Source: Elymus sibiricus (taxonomy: Eukaryota > Streptophyta > Magnoliopsida > Poales > Poaceae). Taken from it: a stretch of 64,000 nucleotides of DNA. The notes under the pieces were generated by a model, which had not been told where the DNA came from, did not search any database, and saw nothing but the letters and a program-made list of their open reading frames with translations. The DNA is taken from NCBI GenBank assembly GCA_039707655.1, contig CM077676.1:241508866-241572865 (forward strand), written 5' to 3'. The position numbers and the translations under genes are program-made. The stretch's first letter is position 1; each line of letters begins with the position of its first letter. Below, one piece after another: positions 24,101 through 34,847 of the stretch.

Positions 24101-25475
24101 CACAATATCTCTTATTTAATTAATGCATCTATATACTTGGTATTGGGTGGAAGGCTCGGCCTTTTGCCTAGTGTTTTGTTCCACTCAAGCCGCCTTAGTT
24201 TCCGTAATGTTGGTGTTATAATCCATGTTTAGCGTTCCTAACATGCTCAGGGGAATGGGACCCTCTTGACAGTTCGCTTTGAATAACCGCTTCCAGCAAG
24301 GCCCAACTTTGGTTTTAACATTTGCCAACATAATAATACTGAATCAATTAATTAATTTTGCATAGGGGGTCGCGTCCCTGGGGATTCTTAATTCAACATA
24401 ATACAGGTGGGCCAGTGCCGATGGTGTTGGTCCGAATTGGGCAGACTGCGGGGCCGCCACGAGGAAACTCGAGGATCTGGTTTTACTCGTAGGCTGACCT
24501 ATCCGGTCGTGGCCTGAGACGAGATACGCGCGGCTACTATCAGGGTGTCGGCACGCCGGGAGGTCTTGCTGGAATTGTGTTACCATTGTCGAAATGTCTT
24601 GTGCACCGGGATTCCGAGGATACTTTGGGTTATCTCGAGGTTGAGGTATTTCCACCGCAGCTTGTGTAGGCTTATGATGGGCCAGGTTGGAACACCCCTG
24701 CAGGGTTAAATCTTATGCGAAGCCGTGCCCGTGGTTATGTGGCACTTGGATATTTATAACCTCCGGTTGTAGAGAACTTGACACTAAATCCTTACTAAAA
24801 TACACCAACCGTGTGCGTAACCGTGACCGTCTCTTTTCGAGGAAGTTCGAGAAGAGAACACGGTGGGGCTATGTTTGACTCGTAAGTAGGTGTTCAGGAT
24901 CACTTAGTGATCATTTGTAGTTTCCGACCGTTTTGCGTAGATGCTCTTCTTGTTCTTGTACTCGTAAGTTAGCCACCATATAATGCTTAGTGCTTGCTGC
25001 AACCTCACCACCTTACCCTTCCATACCCATTTAAGCTTTGATAGTTTTGCTACCCATGGTTATGGGATTGCTGAGTCCTCGTGGCTCACAGATTACTACA
25101 ACAACAGTTGCAGGTACAGGTAGTGCGATGTCTTGACGTGAGAGCGATGTTCGTTTGTTTTTGGAGTTCTTCTTCTGCTTCTTCCTCTTCGTCGATCTTG
25201 GGATAGGTTCCTGGTCGGCATCCTTGGCTAGCAGGGTGGATGTCATTCTTCTTTTCGTTTGATTTCATTCGTAGTCGGATGCTGCCCTTCTGTATGATGG
25301 TTGTTATGTATTAATGTATTCATGTGATGATTGTATGTATTTATATGTATCCCCATCCATTATGCATGTGGTACGATGTAACGATATCCACCTTGCAAGT
25401 GTCTCCAATATGCGTTTCTACTCTTGGTGGGGCCTCTGAGTTCCTCGAGAATAGGATCGCATATTGGGCGTGACA
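21175..25475 (+). repeat. 3' LTR of the LARD
   Basis: It is 4,301 bp, from TGTGGCGCCCC to GGGCGTGACA, collinear with the 5' LTR. Differences include one fewer 312-bp unit, a shortened segment near 21350, and a changed TATA box (TAGAAAA at 21739-21745). It joins the inverted LTR piece directly at 25475/25476. Confidence 0.9.
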
Positions 25476-26688
25476 AATCACCGGATTTGGCGGATCTGGG
25501 ACGGGGCCGTCCCGGCGCGAGGTTGGCGACGTCCGTGGCAGGGCCGGCGACGGCGGGCGGCGGCACGGCCAACGGAGGCGGGGACGAGGTCGAGGGAGGC
25601 TGGGATGGACGGATCCAGCCGTCCTCTGCCCGGATCTGGCCGGGGACGGGGTCGGCGACGATGGGGAGAGGCGGCGCGCGGGCGGCGGATCTTGGGGCGA
25701 GCACCGGCACGGCGGCGGGCTTTGGCACGCGCGCGGGGCAGCGGGGCAGCAAGGCGCGGGGGCGCGGGCGGCAGCGGTGGATCGGTGCGGTGCGGTGGCG
25801 AGGCGCGGGTGGCAAGGACGAGGCGACCGGCGACGAAGGCGACGACGCGGCGAGGCGGCGGCGCTGTGGGAGCCTGGCGGCGCGGAGGGAGGCGCGGGGC
25901 GCGCTGGCGCTCGGCCCGGTTTGGCCCGGGGCGGGCCCGCGATGGGTTTCGGCAGGCCGCGGCGAGGTGAGGCTGGCTGGGGACAGGTGGCGGCGCGGGA
26001 GTGGCTGGAAGCGGCGGCTGGGTGGCGGCATGCCAAGTGGCGGCGGGGGAGTCCGCGGGCGCGGAAAACGAGGAGGGGGTGGCGGCTGGCTCAAAATGGA
26101 AGGGGAGCCCTTCCTTTTATAGCAGGGGGCTAGGGTTAGGAGGGTTTTGGGGTGTTTCCGGGCCATCGGATCGCGATCGGACGACTCCGGTGGCAAGAGG
26201 GGGTAGGATGGGCTAGTGGGCTGGTTGAGGGCTGTGCTAGAAAGGCCAAGGGTTGCAGGAGAGAAGAGAGAGAGGCCCGGCAACAGTTTTCGGATACCGA
26301 AAACGTCCGACGTTTATCCGGCTATAGTGCCGCTATAGTTTAACGGTTGGGCTATCAAACAGACTCTGAATGCGACAAAATTTGGCAGGCGGTCAACCTA
26401 CAACATAATAAGATAGCACGCCAACTTTCAACCCATTCCGAGAACATTTTTATCCCACTTATAAAATAATATTCCGGAGGTGCCGCGGGTGCGTGCGAGG
26501 TGTCGGGACTCGAAACGGACAACGGAATTAACGGGGAGAATGCCAAGTATGAACGGAAGCAAGTTTTTGAAAAACATGCGGATGAAATGCACATGATGAC
26601 ATGGCCAAGTGCAACACGCAAGCGAAAGACATGGCAACGACGACGAATAACTGGAAGACATCTGGAGCATCGGTCTCGGGGCGCCACA
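25476..26688 (-). repeat. Inverted partial LTR of the LARD
   Basis: The segment is the reverse complement of the first 1.2 kb of the LARD LTR (compare 13207-14417). It ends in GGCGCCACA, the complement of the LTR start, followed by AGTTT. The intact TATA box is at 26115-26121 on the minus strand. The junction CGTGACA/AATCACC joins the regular LTR 3' end to an internal LTR position in reverse. Confidence 0.92.
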
Positions 26689-26693
26689 AGTTT
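26689..26693. repeat. Target site duplication AGTTT, right copy
   Basis: It matches 13202-13206 and resumes the gag sequence of the host Gypsy element. Confidence 0.9.
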
Positions 26694-27876
26694 GTTCATC
26701 ATCTTCCTTGACATTGGCTCATATCATTGCAGTCTCCATTTCTTGGTAGTATTCTTCAACGGACTTGGTGCCTTGCTTGAGGAGTTTTAGCTTCTTGAAG
26801 AGGTCATGGCTATAGTGTGTAGGCATAAAGCAAGCCCGCATGACATCTTTCATTTGATTCCAAGTGGTGATTGGTGGCTCGCCCTTCTCTTGGCGTCGTT
26901 GAATAACTTGCTCCCACCAAATGAGAACATAGTCTTGGAACTCAAGAGATGTCATGGCAATCTTCTTTTCCTCTTCGTAGTTATGAAGACGGAATATCTT
27001 GTCGACCTTCAATGCCCATGAGAGGTATTCTTCGGGATCATTTCCACCGGAGAATTTAGGCATGTTGAACTTGAGCTTGCCGTAGCGCTCCTCATTGTTT
27101 TGTTGGTGATGGCGATGACGCTCGTGTCTTGCAGGAGGATCTTCTAGCTCTTGCTCGTCGTGCTCATCTTGATTGACTTGATGTCGAGGGCGTGGAATTT
27201 TTGCACGGTTCCTCATTTCTTGTCGCTCCTCATTTCTTGCGGCCTCGTCTTGTTGCTCGCGTTGGGGTGCCTCTTGTTCTCGCACGCGGTGGTTTCGGTC
27301 GGCGACGTTGCGAGTTGCTTCGCGTAGGGCACGTTGAGCTTCAAGTGCTTGCTCCTCACGATGTTGTCGTTCTTGTAGTAGAGCGTCGTCGTCTTGGTTT
27401 ACTTGACATTGGCATTGTGGAACTTGATCTTGCTCCATGTTGGCGTTTGCTTGCCGGTTTTGTCGTTTGTGCTCTCGAAGACGGTCTTGCACACCATTGC
27501 CATGGAATGGGTTTCTTGGAGCTTGCCGGTCTTCATGTACTTGAGGGCGATGAGAGCGTGCTCGTGGAAGACTTCCATCCGAAGAAGTGTCCGAAGAGTT
27601 GCGGCTTGAGTGGCGCCGTCTTGATCTTGAACTTGACGAAGTGGAAGAAGCGCGGTTGACCATCATGGTACGGAACTCTTCCATTTGAGATAATAACTTG
27701 TCATCAAGAGTTTGTCGAAAGTCGGAGGCGAGTTGTTTGATGCATTCGCCCAAAGCTTCACTTTCTTGATGTAAGGCTCGTTGGACGCCAAAGAGGTGTG
27801 CCTTGGTGACGTAGTCGTTTGGTGCATCATCATGCATGTCGAAGAGAGGATTCGTAGAAGTGCCTGGCCTATCCAT
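26694..27876 (-). pseudogene. Gypsy gag, N-terminal part
   Basis: The likely start is the ATG at 27874-27876 (MDRPGTSTNPLFDMHDD), after an upstream extension that looks untranslated. It contains a Ser/Arg-rich stretch, a long Glu/Arg/Gln-rich probable coiled coil, and the capsid-like retrotransposon gag domain: KFNMPKFSGGNDPEEYLSW, then WWEQVIQRR, then LKQGTKSVEEYYQEME. An in-frame TGA follows METAMI at about 26719-26721. After this the coding sense continues for eight codons to the AGTTT site and then at 13206. Confidence 0.88.
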
Positions 27877-29408
27877 GATTCTCAAACAAGTGTTAGTGGA
27901 AGAAAGGAACGAACTAGACCAATGTACCTTATCCAATGTTGAAGATGGATCAATGATCACTCGATATGGTATTATGGGAATAGTGCAATTGGTACCGGAT
28001 CGTGTCAATTCTCACACCTACACAAGTAAAGCTTTTGGAGGAGTTTGGTTCGGATGGTGGCACAAAAAATTTGCAATTGTAAGCAAGATATCAATAATGT
28101 TGAGAAAGATTCGCAAATTCACAAGTGAAACAAGAAGACCAAAAGCAAAGTTACACGGAAACACACACACGGATAGATAAGTGAGGTCGTGCAACCAAGG
28201 AATGAGCACAAAATGTGTAACACCCGGAAATGCTCGTGTTGCACAACTCTAGAGAGATGCTAGCACGATTGCTTAATAGGCGGATACGACACTTGTGCAC
28301 AACCTATAGGAGACAAAACAACCAACTTCTATCTCAAGTATGCTTTGTATGTATGAGTCCCGATGAACTTGTCACAATGATCCAAGATGATCAAATATGA
28401 TATGTAATGTGGCGATGCTATGGCTATTGCTTACAAGCTTGTTGTTGCTCTTTTCTCTTTGCTTAAAAGCTTTTCTTTCTTTTGATATTTTTCAGTTGGC
28501 CACTTATGTGAAATGCTCTCATGATGGTAGCAATGATGTATATGCGGGAACAAAATTTTGGCACAAGAGATGATATGATGAATGCATGCTATGATAGCTA
28601 TGCGGAATGGTATCACTAAAGTGCACAAGTAGCGCTGCCCGGCAATACTCAAATGGCTAGTCTCGTAGGAAAGCGACGCAAAAGAGGGCCTTTGGGTTAA
28701 CAAAGCAATGGCAAGGGAATGAACGAGTTGTCGTTGAGGTTACCGTCCTTGCTTACGGTGGTGGTGTCACGATGGTGAGACGGTCGTTGTCAAAGTCGAG
28801 TCCGTGGCGATGATGAGTGGTGGTGAAGTCAATGTTGAACCGTGCCTAGTTAGCCGAAACACCCTAGGAAACGGAAATCCGCAACTAAAAATCTCAATGC
28901 AAATGTCTAATGGTGGTGGTGGGATGTGGTGGTGTTCTAGGGGTATAGGGGATGGTGGCAAAGCTATGGTGGTGCTAGGGGAGACTAGGCGGAAGTGGTG
29001 GCGGTGGTGAAAAAGTGGCTGGAAAAAAATTCAGCCGAATTTAGAGGAAGCCGGATGATCTGGGCCTCGGTCCGGCTGATCCGGTCTCGTCCGGATGATT
29101 CCGGTCTTGGTCCGGATCGTCCGGGCAGGTCAAATCCTTCAGGTGAGGCTCGGGAAGAACCCTAAAATCAGTGGGAAAACAAAAAATTTAGGGATTTTCG
29201 AGGGGGTTTCGAGGTGGGGATGGTGGGGAGGTGCAGATCCACTTGCAACACACGAAATCCACGGATCAAAATCAACAAAACATCATCAAACCAACAAATC
29301 ACAAAAAATTTGGGAGGGCTATTTTTGTGGGAATTTTATAAATTGGGCGAAAATACAAAATTGAGGGTAGCAAATGGAGGTGAAGGACTCCAAATTGTGA
29401 ATCAACGT
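27877..29408 (-). other. Leader of the Gypsy element
   Basis: No coding region is seen between the gag start and the primer site. A TGTAACACCCGG word at about 28217 resembles an LTR start but has no partner. A further cluster of CCGGAT(GA)TCCGG-type words occurs at about 29048-29135, like those inside the LTR. Confidence 0.65.
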
Positions 29409-29420
29409 GGCTCTGATCCA
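29409..29420 (-). other. Primer binding site of the Gypsy element (variant)
   Basis: On the minus strand TGGATCAGAGCC follows the 5' LTR after a short spacer. It is a one-base-shorter variant of the tRNA-Met site TGGTATCAGAGCC. Confidence 0.65.
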
Positions 29421-29423
29421 AGA

Positions 29424-30379
29424 TGATGTAGGGTGAAACCCTAGCTCGTCGATCTTTTCACAATTGGAGGGGGAAAAGGCAAGAACACAAGAACACAAAT
29501 CACTCAATTGACACAATCACAAGTCACACATACACTAGATCCACATACACATACGAGGATTCACGATACAAAGTCAACACGGAAGGATACACGCTAGCTA
29601 GTTCATCCCAATCCGGAGAGGAGTCGAGGTCTTGACATCCGGAGTGGATCTTCTCACATGGGTCTCATGGAGGTCTTTATCTCCGTGGGAGAGGTATGGA
29701 TGAGCACAGCTCTAATCTCAAGATCCTAATACTTTGCTAACCCTAAAACATAGAGGAGGAGTATTTATAGTCAAGGGGACGAAATAGATACATGGGCCTC
29801 GGGCCAAAACACATGTGCTGCGGGGTGCCCGGACGATCCGGGTGTTGGCCCGGATGATCCGGCTGTCGGGAGCCCCGATGATCCGGGTGGTTGCCCGGAT
29901 GTTCGGGCAGGTCAAAATCGACGGACATCCGGGTCGCCGTCCGGACATCCGGGCTGGTCCGGATGATCCGGGACGGGGTCCGGATGATCCGACTTTGTCG
30001 AGGCCCATTCTGTTGGCTGGTGGCGCTGTATCCGGATCGTCCGGATGGCGGTCTGGATCGTCCGGGCATCGGCCGGATCATCCGGATGACGGTCCGGATC
30101 GTCCAGGCTCACTCGGCCTTGACCTTTTCCTTCTCCGTCTTCGCGTTCTTCTGGCCTTGTTCCTTAGCATCTCCATGATGATATCCTTGGTACCTGAGTA
30201 TGCATAGGGTCCCCGCTTGAGGTAGCATCCAAGTCTCATGTGCATCGAAGGGAAATTGCGAAAGGAGAGATGTCACCTCGTTCTCAATGGCTCTTGCTCG
30301 TGCTCGTGTCATAGGTCCTCGTGGCACTTGAGGTGACGAAGGTGAGTCCATGGGGATGACCTCGGGATGCTCCGCATCA
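29424..30379 (-). repeat. 5' LTR of the Gypsy element
   Basis: It is 956 bp, from TGATGTAGGGTG to GCTCCGCATCA on the plus strand, and pairs with 8466-9449. The CCGGATGATCCGG-rich cluster is at about 29826-30110. CGGCT follows at 30380-30384. Confidence 0.92.
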
Positions 30380-30384
30380 CGGCT
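30380..30384. repeat. Target site duplication CGGCT, right copy
   Basis: It matches 8461-8465 exactly. Confidence 0.9.
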
Positions 30385-30465
30385 CCTCCGGCTTAATTGG
30401 GAGGCACTAAGGAAGCAGCAAGCGAAGGGCGGCTTGTAGGCGAGAAATGCTGCTGTGATATAAAA

Positions 30466-30745
30466 TATTCAAAAAAATCAAAAAATTCTTTTTTTTTAAT
30501 TGGTAGATAATTTGTTGTGTGAGGTCCGCTCCAATTTTCAGAGCATTTGAACATATTAGTAGCTCTCAGCAAAAAAGACAAATTGGGTCAGAACAGTACA
30601 TGAACAGTGAACTCTTTTATAGACCCCAAATTTGTCTTTTTTGCTGAGAGGTACTCATATGTCAAAATGATATGAAAATTGGAGTGGACATCATGCAACA
30701 AATTGTCTACCATGCAAAAATGGAATTTTTTGAATTTTTCTAGTA
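30466..30745. repeat. Foldback (MITE-like) element
   Basis: The arms 30466-30589 and 30622-30745 are imperfect reverse complements over about 124 bp, with matching blocks such as CTCTCAGCAAAAAAGACAAA and its complement. The central loop is about 32 bp and contains GAACAGTACATGAACAGTG. No coding sequence is present. The superfamily is not determined, since no clean terminal repeat with target duplication was seen. Confidence 0.75.
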
Positions 30746-31067
30746 TTTGTTTTGATTTTTTTTTCTTCAGCATGGGTGCAGATGAGCTTGGGCTCAGAAA
30801 TGGATTTTCGTAAATCCTCTCCCTTCTCACACGGCACCTCCCGGCCTGATTGCATGCGAGCCACGAGATGATGGCACGTGCAAAATATACGGGAGGTAAA
30901 ACCTGTGCAAGTGGCTTGGCTATCCGGTGCACCCAGGTTGTGGTGCGACAGGTCCATCAAAATTTCAAAAGTCAAACTACCAATGTACAAAGAAAGTTTT
31001 CTTAAAAACCTCAAACTAATTTAACATGTATACGTATATTTCAATCATGCCACAAGAAAGAATATTA

Positions 31068-31110
31068 CTCCCTCCGTAAATAAATATATGAGCGTTTAGA
31101 TCACTACTGA
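31068..31110. mobile_element. Stowaway MITE end, truncated
   Basis: The sequence TACTCCCTCCGTAAATAA, followed by GAGCGTTTAGATCACTA, matches a common grass Stowaway terminus next to a TA dinucleotide. The opposite end was not found within 400 bp. Confidence 0.55.
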
Positions 31111-31399
31111 AAGAATATGATTACCACTGATTTTGTTAATGGAAAAAATTTATGGCCCAGTCTAAAATGAGCCATATTCACAACGTAATTTCACTTGTTT
31201 GTTTCTAGAGTTCTACTGAAATATTGTGAAATGTTTTATGTGCGTGTACAATTATCTTTGGTTTTTTCGAAAAGTGTGCTCCAGTAGGCAGAATAGAACC
31301 AGACTCTCTCACACAGGCGGTACGATTAACAGAGTTTTTTTTCGAGCACGACGACACAATGTTGCTCGCAGCAAGGTTAACAAAATATATTTAAAAAAA

Positions 31400-31475
31400 G
31401 GCCGCCGTGCTTTGGGCGGGTATCGAACCCACAACCATGCATTGAGAGCTTGACTCCCGCGACCACTACAATGCA
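31400..31475 (-). other. tRNA-like relic
   Basis: On the minus strand GGGTTCGATACCCGC forms a T-arm with a B-box (GGTTCGATACC). An acceptor-like pairing of GCATTGT with CCAAAGC is possible at 5 of 7 positions, 66 nt apart overall. The anticodon arm does not fold properly. It may be a decayed tRNA gene or the head of a tRNA-derived SINE. Confidence 0.25.
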
Positions 31476-31483
31476 ATTAACTA

Positions 31484-31891
31484 TTGCTATTTGTTACTAG
31501 TAGATTCTTTGTTATACATATTGGAGTATATAACAAAATTTCTATGCTTGTGGATCATGAAAAGAATGCTTTATGTGATAGTTATATTGTTGAATTCATT
31601 CATGATGCTTCTAAAAATTATTATGAGCGAGGATCATACGCTTGTAGGTGCTGCAATAATATCAAGTTTCCTCTCTATGTGTTGAAAGTTTTGAAGTCAT
31701 GCTTGTTTTGCCTTCCTATGCTAGTTGATTCTTGCTCCCATAAACTATTTGCTCACAAAATCCCTATGCATAGGAAGTGGGTTAGGCTTAAATGTTCTAG
31801 TCATATGCTTCATGATGCTCTCTTTGTGTTTCAATTCTTTACTTTTATGCGAGCATCATTGAAATCATCATGCCTAGCTAAAAGGCATTAA
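31484..31891 (+). pseudogene. Gypsy 3' internal open frame (Sabrina/Fatima-like)
   Basis: A 135-codon frame with IHDASKNYYERGSYACR and FMRASLKSSCLAKRH resembles text found in the 3' internal domain of this element group. It has no enzyme motif and no clear start. A second phase is also partly open. I take it as decayed internal sequence and not as an expressed protein. Confidence 0.35.
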
Positions 31892-32399
31892 AGAAAAGTG
31901 CTTGTTGGGAAACAACCCAATACTTATCCCTACTATTTTTTAGTGTTCACATGATTAAGCTACTGTAGTAATCATGTTTTATATGTTTTCTTTCAATAAT
32001 GTGCCAAGTAAAGCCTTTGGGATAGTATGGATGCTTGTTGATTTGATTCTGTGCAAAAACAGAAACTTTTACGTCCAGTGCTGGAATTTCTATTCTGTAC
32101 TAGTGCGTGATAAAATTCTGAAATTTTTACAGAGAATTGGGTTACAAATTTTTTACGTTGTCCTAATTTTTCAGAATTTTTGGAGGTACAGAAGTATGGT
32201 TTGTAAATCGCTCACTACATGCTATTCTGTTTTTGACAGATTCTGTTTTCGGTGCATAGTTTGCTTGTTTTAGTGTTTCCATAGCTTATGTTGAGTAATA
32301 TAAATTGTGGAAATGATATAATACAGTAGGCATTATGTGAGAACAATTATGAAACTTGTCTTGGCAGTACCTAAGTGGATGATTTATTTCTATCATACT

Positions 32400-33270
32400 A
32401 ACCTATCTCACAAGATTCGTTAAGTTTTATGTGATTGAAGTTTTCAAGTTTTGGGTGAGATATCGATATGAGGAGAATAAGGAGTAGCAAGACCCTAAGC
32501 TTGGGGATGCCCCGGAAGGCATCCCCTCTTTCGTCTTCAACATTATCGGTAACCTTACTTGGAGCTATACTTTTATTCGTCACATAATATGAGTTTTGCT
32601 TGGAGCGTCATTTTCTTCTGTTGATATTTGCTTGGTGTTATAAATAATCATGTTTTGTATCTTTTAGTTCAATAAAATGCCAATTATAGCCTTTACCATG
32701 CTCAGTTTGCAAGTTCATGTGTTGCTGTTTGAAAACAGAAAGTTTTCTGTTATGTCCAGAATATTCCTGAATAGTAAGAACATGATAAAAATCTTAAATT
32801 TTTACACAGTAAGAATGCATGAGTTCTCTGTCACGTGGTAATTTTTCAGAATTTTTGGAGTTAGGGAAGTATGGATTCTTATTCCCCTTTTACAGACTGT
32901 TCTGTTTTGACATATTGCTGTTATAGTTGCATTGTTCGCATAGGTTTGCGTGTTTAATGTTTCTATTTGAGGATAGGAGTATTAAATATGCAGAGACATT
33001 TAGTATGCAATGTTAAATTATAATTTTAGTGATTTGCTACAGTAGAGAATGTTAAGGTTTTGAGTTGATTTATACTAACTTATCTCACGAGTTCTTGTTG
33101 AGTTTTGTGTGGATGAAGTTTTAAAAGATTTAGGAGAAGCCATGATATGAGAGGAATTAAGGAGACACAAGAGCTCAAGCTTGGGGATGCCCAAGGCATC
33201 CCAAATTAATATTTCAAGAAGTCTCAAGCATCTAAGCTTGGGGATGCCCCGGTAGGCATCCCACCTTTCT
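32400..33270 (+). repeat. Diverged internal repeats with AAGCTTGGGGATGCC
   Basis: A block of about 200 bp containing CTATCTCAC, then AAGCTTGGGGATGCC, then GGCATCCC occurs at 32400-32590 and again, diverged, at 33070-33270. A third AAGCTTGGGGATGCC copy follows within the second block. Each ends in a short inverted repeat (GGGATGCC/GGCATCCC). Confidence 0.7.
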
Positions 33271-34847
33271 TCATCAACAATTATCGGTCAGTTTTGGTTG
33301 AGCCTAAGTTTTTGCTTCTTCACATGATATGTGCTATTCTTGGAATGTCATTTTATTTTGTTTTTCTTGCTGTTTGAACAAAATAATAAGATCTGAAATT
33401 TTTATATGAGAGAGAGTCCTCACATAGCTACTTAATTACTTAACTACTCATTTGATCTTCACTTATATCTTTTTGGAGTAGTTTGTCATTTACTCTTGTG
33501 CTTCACTTATATCCTATGAGTAAATTGTGAAAGAATTGAATATCATAAAGTTGAAATTATATGAGCTTCATATGCTTGTATCATGCCTAGTAGTAGTTTC
33601 ACATTTGGGTTAGAAAGTGAAATCTATTGAAGCTTGACAATCACAATATTGGTCATACAAGCAATTCATGAATAATTAGTATAAGAAGAGAACTTTCACA
33701 TATAAATATATTATCTTGGACATCTTTTATGATTGTGAATACCCATTAATTATTTTCAAACTTGAGCAAATTAGTTGAAGTTGGACAAGGAAGCCAACGT
33801 AATGAGTTATGTTTGGGTATATTTGCATAGAAGTTATATTGTTATGGATCCTCCAACATGTGGTGCTTCCTTCGGATCTTTTGCTAGCCAAAAATTCGTA
33901 CTAAGTCGAGATACTACTTGTGCATCCAAAAACCCTTAAACCCAGTTTCTTGCCATGAGTGTCCACCATACCTACCTATGGATTGAATAAGATCCTTCAA
34001 GTAAGTTGTCATCGGTGCAAAAAGCAATAAAAATTGCTCCTAAAATATGTATGATCTTTTATTGTAAGGGAAAATAAGCGTTGTACGAACTTGTGATGGT
34101 AAAGAAATAAAAGCGACGGACTGCATAATAAAGGTTGCTATCACAAGGGGCAATATAACGTGACGTTCCTTTGCATTAAGGGCTTGTGCATCCAAAAATA
34201 AAAAGCGCATGACAACCTCTACTTCCCTCTGCGAAGGGCCTATCTTTTACTTTTATGTATTTACTTTTATGAATTTACCTTTATGCAAGAGTCAATAAGT
34301 ATTCATTCTCATTTCAACCTTAATTATTCTCTAGTTGGCAAGCATCATGTGGTGGGGGAAAGATCCAGGCACATATGGCCAGCCAAATATATTTGATCAT
34401 GAATTATTATTGTTGACAATTATCTCTATGATAAATAAGTTGGGAGGCGAAACACTAAGCCCCTATCTTTCTCTGTGTTCGATGGATGCCATTTGTTCTA
34501 AAAATATGCTTTGAGTACTAGCAATCATAGAAGACTATATGATAATTGAGTATGTGGAGCTCTTACTTAGACTTTGTTGAAATTAAGTTGAATTGCAATT
34601 GTTTGGTGACTAAGAACATAGGTTGTTAAGTTTCAAGAGATTGCATTGTTTGAACCATAACATGTGAATTGATTGCTACTTTATCATGATGAGTTTTATG
34701 AGAAAGAGTTGCTGTTATGATGCTAGGAAAAGTGATTGAAATTATCAATGATCAAACTTAAGCACTATGCTAGCATTCACACTTCATAAATTATTTCTTT
34801 TATCATTTACCTACTCGAGGACGAGCAGGAATTAAGCTTGGGGATGC

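Larger units (their letters stand above)
13207..26688 (+). mobile_element. Sukkula-like LARD with an inverted LTR piece at its right end
   Basis: The order is LTR (13207-17837), primer site, non-coding core, purine tract, LTR (21175-25475), then a reversed copy of the first 1.2 kb of the LTR (25476-26688). Very long LTRs with a roughly 3.3-kb core that encodes no gag or pol are the published hallmarks of Triticeae LARDs such as Sukkula. It must depend on proteins of another Gypsy element. Both outer ends of the block are LTR 5' ends (TGTGGCGCC and its complement). The block interrupts gag of the host Gypsy element and has an AGTTT duplication. Confidence 0.88.
8466..30379 (-). mobile_element. 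Ty3/Gypsy retrotransposon carrying a nested LARD
   Basis: The element has two similar LTRs (8466-9449 and 29424-30379), a G-rich polypurine tract next to the left LTR, a tRNA-Met-type primer site next to the right LTR, and minus-strand gag, protease, RT/RNase H and integrase remains in Gypsy order. Without the 13.5-kb nested block at 13207-26688 it would be about 8.4 kb, a normal length. CGGCT duplications flank it. Gag and pol carry several stops and frameshifts, so it is not autonomous now. The RT and integrase text resembles grass Gypsy elements, but I cannot place the clade with certainty. Confidence 0.92.

Noticed and set aside
28217..28228. TGTAACACCCGG as the start of a nested LTR in the Gypsy leader
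   Set aside because: No matching end, primer site or duplication was found nearby. The leader continues on both sides.
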